NCBI RefSeq assembly: GCF_025791835.1
Contig: NZ_JAOXLP010000020.1
Location: 1-64,000, forward strand
Length of the DNA stretch: 64,000 nt
Direction: 5' to 3'
From: Roseomonas xinghualingensis
Lineage (GTDB): Bacteria > Pseudomonadota > Alphaproteobacteria > Acetobacterales > Acetobacteraceae
Positions 38,183 through 46,149 of the stretch are shown piece by piece. How positions within the stretch are numbered: position 1 is the first letter of the stretch; each line of letters begins with the position of its first letter. Under the pieces are notes generated by a model, which ran no database searches, was not told the DNA's origin, and was given only the letters and a program-made list of their open reading frames with translations. The position numbers and the translations under genes were made by a program.

Positions 38183-39216
38183 GCGCCACGCTCCAGATGA
38201 ACGCGCCGCTGCTGCGCGTCGATGATCTCAAGAAGCACTTCCCACTGCGGGGCGGCCTGCTCGGCGGCGTCACCGGCCATGTCTATGCGGTGGACGGCAT
38301 CTCCTTCGACATCGCCAAGGGAGAGACCCTCTCGCTGGTCGGTGAATCGGGTTGCGGCAAGTCCACCGTCGGGAAGGCGGTGCTACGCCTTTTCGACATT
38401 ACCGCCGGGCAGGTTGTGCTCGATGGGCAGCGGATCGACACCATGTCGCAATCCGCCCTGCGGAAGATTCGTCGCCGTGTGCAGGTGGTCTTCCAGGACC
38501 CGTTCAGCAGCCTGAACCCGCGCATGCGGGTGAAGGACATCCTGGCCGAGCCGATCCGCAATTTCGGACTGGCGAAGGACAATGCGGATCTGGATCGCCG
38601 ACTCGCCGAGCTGATGGATACCGTGCGCCTTCCGCGGGATGCCATCGGCCGCTGGCCGCACGAATTCTCCGGCGGGCAGCGCCAGCGCATCGGCATCGCC
38701 CGCGCCCTGGCGGCCGAGCCCGACCTCATCATCTGCGACGAGGCCGTCTCGGCGCTCGATGTCTCGGTGAAGGCGCAGATCGTTAACCTGCTGCAGGATC
38801 TGCAGGCCAAGCTCGGCCTTGCGCTGCTCTTCATCAGCCACGACCTCGCCATCGTCGAGCACATGACCCATCGGGTGGCGGTGATGTATCTCGGCAAGAT
38901 CGTGGAGGTGGCACCGCGGCGCAGCCTCTTCGCCGCACCGAAGCATCCCTATACTGAGGCCCTGCTCTCGGCCGTGCCGGTGCCCCAGCCGGGCGCGGCG
39001 CGGAAGCGGATCATCCTCAAGGGCGACGTGCCGAGCCCGATCAACCCGCCCAGTGGGTGCCGCTTCCACACCCGCTGCCCTTATGCCTTCGACCGCTGCA
39101 AGCTGGATGAGCCGCTGCTCAAGCCGACCAGCACCGGGCATCTGGCGGCCTGCCACCTGCACGACCTCCCGGCCGTGCAGAATCCTTTGTCGCGGGATGT
39201 GTCGCCCCTCCATTGA
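38179..39216 (+). CDS. Peptide-type ABC transporter ATP-binding protein (DppF-like), second operon
   Basis: A 345-residue ATPase from the ATGA overlap start: Walker [16 protein letters not shown] (about residue 61), signature [15 protein letters not shown], Walker [15 protein letters not shown] (Glu-Ala-Val replaces the usual Glu-Pro-Thr but the catalytic Glu is kept), switch LFISHDLA, and a C-terminal [12 protein letters not shown] plus [14 protein letters not shown] tail. It completes the four-receptor importer. Confidence 0.94.
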
Positions 39217-39260
39217 GGGGCGGCATGCGGGGCGGCTCGCTTGACGCATCGAAGGCGTCG

Positions 39261-39288
39261 CGCGACGTTCCGGTCCGTGGACGTCGCG
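39261..39288 (+). promoter_or_regulatory. Inverted repeat just before the iron-sulfur subunit gene
   Basis: CGCGACGT (39261-39268) and ACGTCGCG (39281-39288) form a perfect 8-bp stem whose 3' arm touches the GGGAG ribosome-binding site of the next gene. It could pair in mRNA and limit translation, or be a protein operator. A smaller GACGC/GCGTC pair lies at 39243-39259. Confidence 0.45.
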
Positions 39289-39298
39289 GGAGCCGAAC

Positions 39299-39802
39299 AT
39301 GCCAAGCGTGAACCTGACTGTGAACGGCCAGCCGCACAGCGTCGAAGTGGAGGGCCGGACTCTCCTCGTCGAGCTGCTGCGTGAGAAGCTTAGCCTGACC
39401 GGCACGCATGTCGGCTGCGACACCAGCCAGTGCGGGGCCTGCGTGGTGCATGTGGATGGCGAAAGCGTGAAGTCCTGCACCATGCTGGCCGTCCAGGCCG
39501 AGGGCACCTCTGTCACCACCATTGAGGGGCTCGCGGCGCCGGACGGCACGCTGCACCCGATGCAGGAAGCCTTCCGCGAGTATCACGCCCTGCAATGTGG
39601 CTTCTGTACCCCCGGCATGGTCATGTCGGCCATCGACCTGGTGAAGAAGCACCCTGAGGGGATGGACGAGCACGAGATCCGTGAGGGGCTGGAGGGCAAT
39701 CTCTGCCGCTGCACGGGCTACCACAACATCGTCAAGGCGATCGCGGCCGCGCAGGAGGTCATGCATGGCCGCCGCACCGCGCTGGCCCCGGCGGAGGTCT
39801 GA
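39299..39802 (+). CDS. (2Fe-2S)-binding small subunit of a xanthine/CO-dehydrogenase-type hydroxylase (CoxS-like)
   Basis: 167 residues with two iron-sulfur domains: an N-terminal plant-ferredoxin-type domain ([16 protein letters not shown], with the fourth Cys in KSCTM) and a C-terminal helical domain ([12 protein letters not shown] and [12 protein letters not shown]). Together these are the complete eight-cysteine set of molybdenum hydroxylase small subunits. The protein would pass electrons from a molybdopterin subunit to FAD. It is followed after six bases by the FAD subunit; the large molybdenum subunit is absent here. Confidence 0.94.
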   Translation: MPSVNLTVNGQPHSVEVEGRTLLVELLREKLSLTGTHVGCDTSQCGACVVHVDGESVKSCTMLAVQAEGTSVTTIEGLAAPDGTLHPMQEAFREYHALQCGFCTPGMVMSAIDLVKKHPEGMDEHEIREGLEGNLCRCTGYHNIVKAIAAAQEVMHGRRTALAPAEV

Positions 39803-39808
39803 TCAGCG

Positions 39809-40600
39809 ATGTACGACTTCGCCTTCCACAAGCCATCCACCCTTGCCGAGGCGGTGGGGCTGCTTGCCGATCCCGACGCCCGCCCGCTTTCTGGCGGCCA
39901 GACCATCCTGCCGGCGCTGAAGCACCGGCTGGACCGCCCTTCCGCTCTGGTAGATCTTTCCGGCATCGCCGAGCTGCGCGGTATCCGGCGGGAAGGGGAC
40001 AGGTTGGTCATCGGCGCCATGTCCCGCCATGCCGAGATCAGCCGGGACCCAACGGTGCAGGCCGCCATTCCGGCCCTGGCCCGCATGGCCGGTAATCTGG
40101 GTGATACCCAGGTCCGCAACCGGGGCACCATGGGGGGTTCTCTGGCGAATAACGATCCCGCGGCCGATTACCCGGCCGCCGCGCTGGGCCTTGGCGCCAC
40201 GCTGGTGACCAACCGCCGCCGCATCCCGGCCGACGAGTTCTTCCTGGGCATGTTCACCACCGCCCTGGAGCCGGGGGAGCTGCTGACCGGGATTGAATAC
40301 CCGATCCCGGACAAGGCCGGTTACGCCAAGATGCGGAACCCAGCCTCCCGCTATGTGATGACCGGTGTCTTCGTCTCACGCGGCCCGGCCGGGGTGCGCG
40401 TCGTGGTGAACGGCGCCGGGCCGGGCGTGTTCCGCCAGGCTGAAATGGAGGCGGCACTGACCGGCAATTGGTCGCCCGAGGCTGTGGCCGGTATCCGCCA
40501 GTCGCCAGACGCGCTGAACAGCGACATCCATGGCAGCGCCGAGTACCGGGCCCATCTCGTCACGGTGATGGCGAAGCGCGCCGTTGTCGATGCAGGCTGA
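39809..40600 (+). CDS. FAD-binding medium subunit of a xanthine/CO-dehydrogenase-type hydroxylase (CoxM-like)
   Basis: 263 residues. FAD-binding motifs are ARPLSGGQTILPALKHRL near residue 30 and AGNLGDTQVRNRGTMGGSLA near residue 100, followed by NNDPAADYPAA; the CoxM C-terminal domain ends the protein. It forms the flavin unit of molybdenum hydroxylases. It overlaps the DadA-like gene by 11 bases, so the three genes are probably one transcript. Missing large subunit as noted for the small subunit. Confidence 0.93.
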   Translation: MYDFAFHKPSTLAEAVGLLADPDARPLSGGQTILPALKHRLDRPSALVDLSGIAELRGIRREGDRLVIGAMSRHAEISRDPTVQAAIPALARMAGNLGDTQVRNRGTMGGSLANNDPAADYPAAALGLGATLVTNRRRIPADEFFLGMFTTALEPGELLTGIEYPIPDKAGYAKMRNPASRYVMTGVFVSRGPAGVRVVVNGAGPGVFRQAEMEAALTGNWSPEAVAGIRQSPDALNSDIHGSAEYRAHLVTVMAKRAVVDAG

Positions 40601-41882
40601 GGCGGCGTCTCCGGAGGGCCGGGGAGCGCATCTGGTGGTCATCGGCGCCGGCATCGTCGGCGCCTGCACCGCCCTGGCCGCGATCGATCGAGGGATGCGG
40701 GTCACCATTCTCGACCCCGGTCCGCCGGGGGGAGAGCAGGCGGCCTCCTATGGGAATGGCTGCTGGCTCTCCTTCATGTCGGTGCTGCCGCCCGCCATGC
40801 CAGGGCTGTGGAAGCAGGTTCCAGGCTTCCTGCGTGATCCGCTCGGTCCACTGGCGATCCGCTGGTCCTACTTTCCGCGAGTCGTCCCCTGGCTTTGGGC
40901 CTATCTCCGCTCCGGCTGGACCGAGGCTCAGGTGCTGAAGACAGCCAGGGCGCTGAAGAGCCTGCTCTCGGATGGTCCGGCCCTGCACAAGGATTTGGCA
41001 GAGCGCGCCGGGGTGCCAGAGCTGATCCGGCGGGACGGGCTGATGTATGTCTATCCCTCCCGAGAGGAATACGAAAAGGAGGCGATGGGTTGGCGGATCC
41101 GCAAGGCCGTCGGCCTCTCCTGGAAGGAGATCGGGCCGGAGGAGATGCGGCAGCTGCAACCGGATCTCGACCGCCGCTACGGCTTCGGCGCCCTCTTCGA
41201 GGAAGCCGGCCATTGCACCGATCCAGGCGCCTATGTCGCGGCGCTGGTGGAGCAGGCAGTGACCGAGGGAGCGGAGCTGCGCCGCGTCGCCGCGACCGGC
41301 TTCCGCATAGAGGGCGGCCGGCTGAAGGGCGTGCTGACGGGGGAGGGGGAAGTTCCCGCCGACCGCGCGGTGATTGCCGCCGGCGCCCGCTCAAAGGCTC
41401 TTGCCGCCGCTGCTGGCACGCGGGTGCCGCTCGAGACGGAGCGGGGCTATCATGCTGTCGTGCTGGGCGCGGAAACCGGCCCGCGTATTCCGATCATGCC
41501 TTCGGACGGCAAGATGGCCATTACCCCGACGCGCGCCGGGCTGCGGGTTTCAGGGCAGGTGGAGATCGCCGGAATCGAGGCCGCCCCGAACTGGAAACGT
41601 TCGGAGATCCTGCGGGACCATCTGCTGCGCTCCTTCCCGGGACTGCCCCGAGACCTGCCGGCGGAGCGGGTGAAATTCTGGATGGGTCACCGCCCCTCCA
41701 TGCCTGATGGGCTGCCATGCATAGGTCTCTCAGCGGCCACGCCGGATGTGGTCCTGGCCTTCGGGCATGGGCATGTGGGTCTGGTCAGCGGCCCTCGGAG
41801 CGGGCAGGCGGCGGCTGCGCTGGCGGCGGGAACCTCCCCAGGGATTGATCTGGAATCGTACGAACCGCGTCGATTCACCTAG
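40590..41882 (+). CDS. FAD-dependent amino-acid oxidase/dehydrogenase (DadA-like)
   Basis: About 430 residues of the DAO/DadA superfamily: Rossmann dinucleotide motif VVIGAGIVGACTALAAIDRG near the N-terminus, SYGNGCWLSF, and a C-terminal FAD motif DVVLAFGHGHVGLVSGPRSG. It would oxidise an amine or D-amino acid, passing electrons to quinone or oxygen. The ATG at 40590 is used; TTG at 40584 is an alternative; both lie inside the FAD-subunit gene. Its position at the end of a peptide importer block suggests catabolism of an imported amino-acid derivative (inference). Confidence 0.88.
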   Translation: MQAEAASPEGRGAHLVVIGAGIVGACTALAAIDRGMRVTILDPGPPGGEQAASYGNGCWLSFMSVLPPAMPGLWKQVPGFLRDPLGPLAIRWSYFPRVVPWLWAYLRSGWTEAQVLKTARALKSLLSDGPALHKDLAERAGVPELIRRDGLMYVYPSREEYEKEAMGWRIRKAVGLSWKEIGPEEMRQLQPDLDRRYGFGALFEEAGHCTDPGAYVAALVEQAVTEGAELRRVAATGFRIEGGRLKGVLTGEGEVPADRAVIAAGARSKALAAAAGTRVPLETERGYHAVVLGAETGPRIPIMPSDGKMAITPTRAGLRVSGQVEIAGIEAAPNWKRSEILRDHLLRSFPGLPRDLPAERVKFWMGHRPSMPDGLPCIGLSAATPDVVLAFGHGHVGLVSGPRSGQAAAALAAGTSPGIDLESYEPRRFT

Positions 41883-41964
41883 CATTCCTTGCATCAGCGT
41901 GCCAGCATGAGGATACCGGTCCTGCATCCCGTCGGGCCGATATGTTTGCGGAAATAGATATACA

Positions 41965-42732
41965 GTGTTCCCCGAGAATGAATCGCAGGGCGGCACCGGG
42001 CCCGTCGAGGCCGAGGTGAAGTGGTATAATGGCCGTAAGGGTTTCGGCTTCGTGCTCGGGCCCGACGGACAGGACGTTTTCTTCCACGCATCCGCGATGG
42101 CCGAGGCCGGCATTCAGTCGGCTGACACGGGCGACAAGTTGGTCTGCGAGATTGGCACGGACCGTCAGGGCCGCCGTCTCGTCACCCGCATTATCGAGCT
42201 GAAGCCCGGTCCGGGCGGTGGCGCCGGTGGTGGCGGTGGCTTTGGGGACCGCCCGCGCCGCGAGTTCGGTGGTGGCGGTGGCTTCGGCGATCGTCCGCCG
42301 CGCCGCGATTTCGGTGGCCCGGGTGGTGGCTTCGGCGATCGTCCGCCGCGCCGCGATTTCGGTGGCCCGGGTGGTGGCTTCGGCGATCGTCCGCCGCGCC
42401 GCGATTTCGGTGGCCCGGGTGGTGGCTTCGGCGGTGGTGCCGGCGGCGGCTTTGGTGGCCCGCGCCGCGACTTCGGCGATCGCCCGCCGCGCCGTGACTT
42501 TGGCCGTGACGAGGGTGGCCCGACCTATGCCGTGAACGGCACGGTGAAGTGGTTCGACCAGGTGCGCGGCTTCGGCTTCGTGACCCCGGACGACGGTGGC
42601 CAGGACGTGTTCCTGCACTCCTCCGTCCTGCAGCGCGCCGGCGTGACCGACGTTCAGCAGGGCCAGAAGGTGAACCTGGACGTGCGCGACGGCCAGCGCG
42701 GCCGCCAGGCCGTGCAGTACAAGGGCGGCTGA
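41965..42732 (+). CDS. Double cold-shock-domain protein with Gly/Arg-rich repeat linker
   Basis: 255 residues: cold-shock domain 1 (about 14-77; RNP motifs GFGFV and DVFFHAS), a roughly 100-residue linker of GGFGDRPPRRDFGGPG repeats, and cold-shock domain 2 (about 183-250; GFGFVTPDDGGQDVFLHSS). Both domains bind single-stranded RNA or DNA; the RGG-like linker probably adds non-specific RNA binding and disorder. The frame opens at GTG 41965 with GGAA 11 bases upstream in a short AT-rich leader; no ATG is available before domain 1. Confidence 0.9.
   Translation: MFPENESQGGTGPVEAEVKWYNGRKGFGFVLGPDGQDVFFHASAMAEAGIQSADTGDKLVCEIGTDRQGRRLVTRIIELKPGPGGGAGGGGGFGDRPRREFGGGGGFGDRPPRRDFGGPGGGFGDRPPRRDFGGPGGGFGDRPPRRDFGGPGGGFGGGAGGGFGGPRRDFGDRPPRRDFGRDEGGPTYAVNGTVKWFDQVRGFGFVTPDDGGQDVFLHSSVLQRAGVTDVQQGQKVNLDVRDGQRGRQAVQYKGG
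42277..42420. repeat. Three identical 48-bp tandem repeats in the cold-shock gene
   Basis: Units at 42277-42324, 42325-42372 and 42373-42420 are identical base for base, with degenerate partial units on both sides. Each encodes 16 residues. Because 48 is a multiple of three, gain or loss of units would keep the frame. Confidence 0.95.
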
Positions 42733-42759
42733 TCGCCCTATCCTTGAAGGATGAAGGTA

Positions 42760-42790
42760 GGCCCCGGCTATGAGCCGGGGCCTTCTGATT
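42760..42790 (+). terminator. Intrinsic terminator of the cold-shock gene
   Basis: GGCCCCGGCT (42760-42769) and AGCCGGGGCC (42773-42782) form a perfect 10-bp stem with a three-base loop, followed by TTCTGATTCT. It lies 27 bases after the cold-shock stop and insulates the flagellin gene. Confidence 0.85.
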
Positions 42791-42847
42791 CTGGGCTATT
42801 GTTTGTGATGTGTGGCGAAGGCGTGTGGCGTTAGCCCTTCCTTCATG

Positions 42848-42900
42848 CTTCGCGTCCAGTGTCTTCCCGAGGGCGGGTGACCCGCCGACGCGAAGGGAAG
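42848..42900 (+). promoter_or_regulatory. Structured 5' leader of the flagellin mRNA reaching the ribosome-binding site
   Basis: CTTCGCGTC (42848-42856) pairs perfectly with GACGCGAAG (42887-42895). Inside it GGCGGGT (42872-42878) pairs with ACCCGCC (42880-42886), stacked directly on the outer stem. The last bases of the outer stem begin the AAGGGAAG ribosome-binding site (42893-42900), so folding would occlude translation initiation. Alphaproteobacterial flagellin mRNAs are known to be controlled through their 5' leader by FlbT/FlaF; this could be such a site (inference). Confidence 0.6.
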
Positions 42901-42906
42901 ACCCCG

Positions 42907-43743
42907 ATGGCGACCAATTCCGTCAATACGAACATCGGCGCGCAGGTCGCGCTGCAATCGCTCAACCGCACGAATGAAGCCCTGGCAGTGACGCAGAAGC
43001 GTGTCTCCACCGGCTATCGGGTAGCGGATGCGAAAGACGACGGGGCCGCCTTCGCCGTGGCGCAGTCCGTGCGGGCGGACATCGCTGGCCTGACCTCGGC
43101 CAATGAGCAGATGGGCAGCGTCCGGGGCATCCTGGACACCACCCTTGCGGGTTTGAACAAGGTCTCGGACACGATGACGGAGATCCGCGGCGTGCTGGTG
43201 AAGCTTGCCGATGGCACGCTCTCGACTTCCCAGCGCACCCAGTACCAGGCGCAGTACGATTCCCTGCGGACCCAGGTGCAGAACTTCATCTCGGACGCGA
43301 CCTATAACGGCCGGACGCTCCTCACCACCTCCACGGCGGCCGGCGGCGGCAACATCGCCACCACGCGGAACGAGCAGGCCACCGTCTACAGTCTCACCGC
43401 CGTTGAGGGGGCGAGCACGCTGGTGGTGGCGGCAGCGCCCACCGATGCGGCCGGTGCCGCTTCAGCCCTTGCAGCAACAGGCGATTTCCAGACGAAGATG
43501 ACGGCGGTGAACACCGCGCTGAATACCTTCGGCTCGAACTCGACCTATCTTGAGTCGCAGATGAGCTACAATAAGGAGAAGCTCGACGCGCTGGAGTCCG
43601 GCCTGGGCTCGCTGATCGATGCTGATCTGGCAAAGGAGAGCGCCATGCTCCAGGCGCTGCAGATCCGGCAGCAGCTCGGTACGCAGGCACTGGGCATCGC
43701 AAACCAATCGCCCCAGGGCCTGCTCAGCCTCTTCCGCGGCTGA
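42907..43743 (+). CDS. Flagellin
   Basis: A 278-residue flagellin with only the conserved D0/D1 ends and a short central domain: N-terminal NTNIGAQVALQSLNRTNEAL and VSTGYRVADAKDDGAAFAVA, C-terminal LGSLIDADLAKESAMLQALQ and a terminal SLFRG. It polymerises into the flagellar filament after export by the flagellar type III system. The start at 42907 follows AAGGGAAG. No other flagellar gene is in the window, so this is an unlinked or additional flagellin. Length is typical for alphaproteobacteria. Confidence 0.94.
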   Translation: MATNSVNTNIGAQVALQSLNRTNEALAVTQKRVSTGYRVADAKDDGAAFAVAQSVRADIAGLTSANEQMGSVRGILDTTLAGLNKVSDTMTEIRGVLVKLADGTLSTSQRTQYQAQYDSLRTQVQNFISDATYNGRTLLTTSTAAGGGNIATTRNEQATVYSLTAVEGASTLVVAAAPTDAAGAASALAATGDFQTKMTAVNTALNTFGSNSTYLESQMSYNKEKLDALESGLGSLIDADLAKESAMLQALQIRQQLGTQALGIANQSPQGLLSLFRG

Positions 43744-43766
43744 AGCCGGCCGAAGCTGCCTTGCCA

Positions 43767-43789
43767 CTCCCGATCCGGGAGAGCCACCC
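43767..43789 (+). terminator. Possible weak terminator after flagellin
   Basis: CTCCCG (43767-43772), loop ATC, CGGGAG (43776-43781). The 6-bp stem follows the flagellin stop by 23 bases but lacks a T-tract. Confidence 0.3.
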
Positions 43790-43822
43790 TATCTTTGGGA
43801 AAAGGCATGGGAGGATGGCTCG

Positions 43823-45010
43823 ATGGCCAGGAACCAGGCAGGTGGTGCCTGCATCGTTGGCTGGGCGCACACACCCTTTGGCAGGCTGGAGGACGCGCCG
43901 GATGCGGAGGCCCTGATCGGCCGGGTCGCGCGGGCTGCCATCGAGGATGCCGGGGTTGATCCGGCCGATGTCGATGCTGTCTATGTCGGCCATTTCAATG
44001 GGGGCTTCCAGAAGCAGGACTTTCCTTCTTCGCTGGTCCTGCAATCCGTGCCGAAACTACGCTTCAAGCCGGCAACCCGGCTGGAGAATGCCTGCGCCAC
44101 CGGTTCCGCCGCGATCCACGGCGCGATGGACTTCCTGGCCGCCGGGCGCGGCCGCTTCACCCTTGTGCTGGGCATCGAGAAGATGACGGCCATCCCGGGT
44201 TCCGGGGTGGGTGATGTGCTGCTCGGCTGCGCCTACCGGCGGGAGGAGGGCGAAATCCCGGCGGGCTTCGCTGGCGTCTTCGCCCGGATCGCTGAATCCT
44301 ATTTCCAGCGCCATGGGGACCAATCAGATGCCCTGGCGGCTATTGCCGCCAAGAACCACCGCAATGGGGTCGATAATCCCTATGCCCAGATGCGGAAGGA
44401 CCTTGGCTATGAATTCTGCCGCACCGAGAGTGAGCGGAACCCCATCGTCGCCGGGCCGCTGAAGCGCACGGATTGCAGCCTCGTCTCCGATGGGGCGGCG
44501 GCCCTGGTGCTGGCAGATGCGGAGACGGCGGCGACGCTGGGAAAGGCCATCCGTTTCCGTGCCGCCGTGCAGGTTAACGACCTGATGCCCATCTCCGCCC
44601 GCGACATCATCCGCTTCGAGGGTGCGCGCGAGGCCTGGCGCCAAGCCTATGAGTCGGCCGGTATCGGCGTCTGCGACCTCTCATTCGCCGAAGTGCATGA
44701 CTGCTTCACCATCGCCGAGCTGATCGATTATGAGGCGATGGGACTGGTGCCGGAAGGGAAGGGGGCTCGCGCTGTGCTGGATGGCACGGTCGCCAAGAGT
44801 GGGCGATTGCCGGTGAATCCCTCGGGTGGGCTGAAGTCGAAGGGCCATCCGATCGGCGCCACGGGTGTCTCCATGCATGTCCTCTCTGCCATGCAGCTTG
44901 CGGGCGAGGCCGGTGCCATGCAGGTGCCGGGCGCCACGCTTGGCGGTGTCTTCAATATGGGTGGGGCGGCGGTGGCGAATTACGTCTCGATCCTGGAGCG
45001 GCTGCGCTGA
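43823..45010 (+). CDS. Thiolase family protein (acetyl-CoA acetyltransferase)
   Basis: 395 residues of the thiolase superfamily, SCP-x/AtoB-like. The acyl-accepting Cys is residue 91 in LENACATGSAAIHGA; the second-site histidine is in NPSGGLKSKGHPIGATG near the C-terminus, and AEVHDCFTIAELIDYEAMGL is typical of the unusual SCP-x-type branch. Branch members often lack the classical second Cys and act on branched or sterol-like acyl chains, so the exact reaction is open. The ATG at 43823 has a GGGAGGATGG stretch upstream. Confidence 0.88.
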   Translation: MARNQAGGACIVGWAHTPFGRLEDAPDAEALIGRVARAAIEDAGVDPADVDAVYVGHFNGGFQKQDFPSSLVLQSVPKLRFKPATRLENACATGSAAIHGAMDFLAAGRGRFTLVLGIEKMTAIPGSGVGDVLLGCAYRREEGEIPAGFAGVFARIAESYFQRHGDQSDALAAIAAKNHRNGVDNPYAQMRKDLGYEFCRTESERNPIVAGPLKRTDCSLVSDGAAALVLADAETAATLGKAIRFRAAVQVNDLMPISARDIIRFEGAREAWRQAYESAGIGVCDLSFAEVHDCFTIAELIDYEAMGLVPEGKGARAVLDGTVAKSGRLPVNPSGGLKSKGHPIGATGVSMHVLSAMQLAGEAGAMQVPGATLGGVFNMGGAAVANYVSILERLR

Positions 45011-46149
45011 CGACTCGCCGTCCGCTTCTCATAGGCTCCGAGATCTACCGGGGCTCGACTTATGGACCGAAGCACCCGCTGGCCATTCCTCGGGTGCCGG
45101 CAACGCTCGACCTGATCCGCGCCCTGGGCTGGCTCGATCCCGACCGTTATCTGGAGAGCCCCCAGGCTACTCCGGCGCAGCTCTGCCGCTATCACACGCC
45201 GGAGTATATCGCCGCGTTGCAGCAGGCCGAGGTGGAACAGTCAGCCCCGCCTGAGATTCGCGAACGCCACCATATCGGGGCCCATGGCAACCCGGTCTAT
45301 CGAGAGGTCTTCCGCCGGCCCGCGACCAGCGCCGGCGGCGCCATACTCGCGGCACAGCTGACACGGGGCGGCGGCATTGTTCATGTTCCCGGTGCTGGCA
45401 CGCATCACGCAATGCCGGATCGCGCCAGCGGCTTCTGCTATATCAATGATCCGGTGCTCGGGCTGTTGGAATGGCTCGATCTCGGCCTGACCAACGTCCT
45501 CTATCTGGACATCGACGCGCATCACGGCGATGGTGTGGAATACGCCTTCTGCAACGATCCCCGGGTCTTCACCCTCTCGGTGCATGAAGCTGGCCGCTGG
45601 CCCTTCACGGGGAAGCTTGAGGACCATGCGGGAGGCCATGCCCGCAACATCCCCGTGCCGCAGGGCTTCAATGATACGGAAATGGAGCATGTGCTTCAGG
45701 CCGCGATCCTGCCGATCCTGCGGCATCTCCGTCCCCAAGCGGTGATGCTTCAATGCGGCGCCGATGCACTGGATGAGGATCCGCTGGCCCGACTCTCCCT
45801 TTCCAACAACGCCCATCGTGCCGTGCTGCGCGCCCTGATCCCTGAGGCGCCCCGGCTGATCGTCACCGGCGGAGGTGGCTACAATCCCTGGTCGGTTGCA
45901 CGCTGCTGGGCCGGCATCTGGGGCACGCTGGACGGGCGCCCCATGGCCGGTCGCCTGCCGCCGGCGGCCGAGGCTGTGTTGCGGGCGCTCGAATGGCATC
46001 GGTCGGGGGGGCGCAACCCGCCGGAGCACTGGTTCACCACCCTGGTTGATGCTCCGCGTCCCGGCCCGTTGCGGGCCGAGGTGGTGGAGGCCTGCGATGC
46101 GGTGCTGGAAGGCCTGCCGGAACCCGCTATGCCGGCACCAGCAGGCTGA
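45007..46149 (+). CDS. Histone-deacetylase-family amidohydrolase, probable CTG start
   Basis: About 380 residues of the arginase/deacetylase fold (AcuC/acetylpolyamine amidohydrolase-like). The zinc site is visible: [20 protein letters not shown] (tandem His), [15 protein letters not shown] (Asp-x-His), and [17 protein letters not shown], with the GGGGYN turn near the end. The first ATG/GTG-type start (GTG 45094) would remove the conserved [12 protein letters not shown] segment, which is in frame upstream. The only plausible earlier start is CTG at 45007, overlapping the thiolase stop as CTGA and with GGAG eight bases upstream. The 3' end overlaps convergent ispDF by 23 bases. Confidence 0.85.
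   Translation: MTTRRPLLIGSEIYRGSTYGPKHPLAIPRVPATLDLIRALGWLDPDRYLESPQATPAQLCRYHTPEYIAALQQAEVEQSAPPEIRERHHIGAHGNPVYREVFRRPATSAGGAILAAQLTRGGGIVHVPGAGTHHAMPDRASGFCYINDPVLGLLEWLDLGLTNVLYLDIDAHHGDGVEYAFCNDPRVFTLSVHEAGRWPFTGKLEDHAGGHARNIPVPQGFNDTEMEHVLQAAILPILRHLRPQAVMLQCGADALDEDPLARLSLSNNAHRAVLRALIPEAPRLIVTGGGGYNPWSVARCWAGIWGTLDGRPMAGRLPPAAEAVLRALEWHRSGGRNPPEHWFTTLVDAPRPGPLRAEVVEACDAVLEGLPEPAMPAPAG

Noticed and set aside
39217..41882. Search for a molybdopterin large subunit hidden in other frames
   Set aside because: The three plus-strand genes account for almost all of the sequence from 39299 on and overlap or lie six bases apart; no frame carries large-subunit motifs.
42277..42420. Regular repeats considered as a CRISPR array
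   Set aside because: The repeats are directly adjacent without spacers, are in frame and encode the Gly/Arg-rich linker of a cold-shock protein.
42790..42850. Possible sigma54 promoter upstream of flagellin
   Set aside because: TGGCG elements are present, but none has GC at the required 10-base spacing, so a -24/-12 promoter is not supported.
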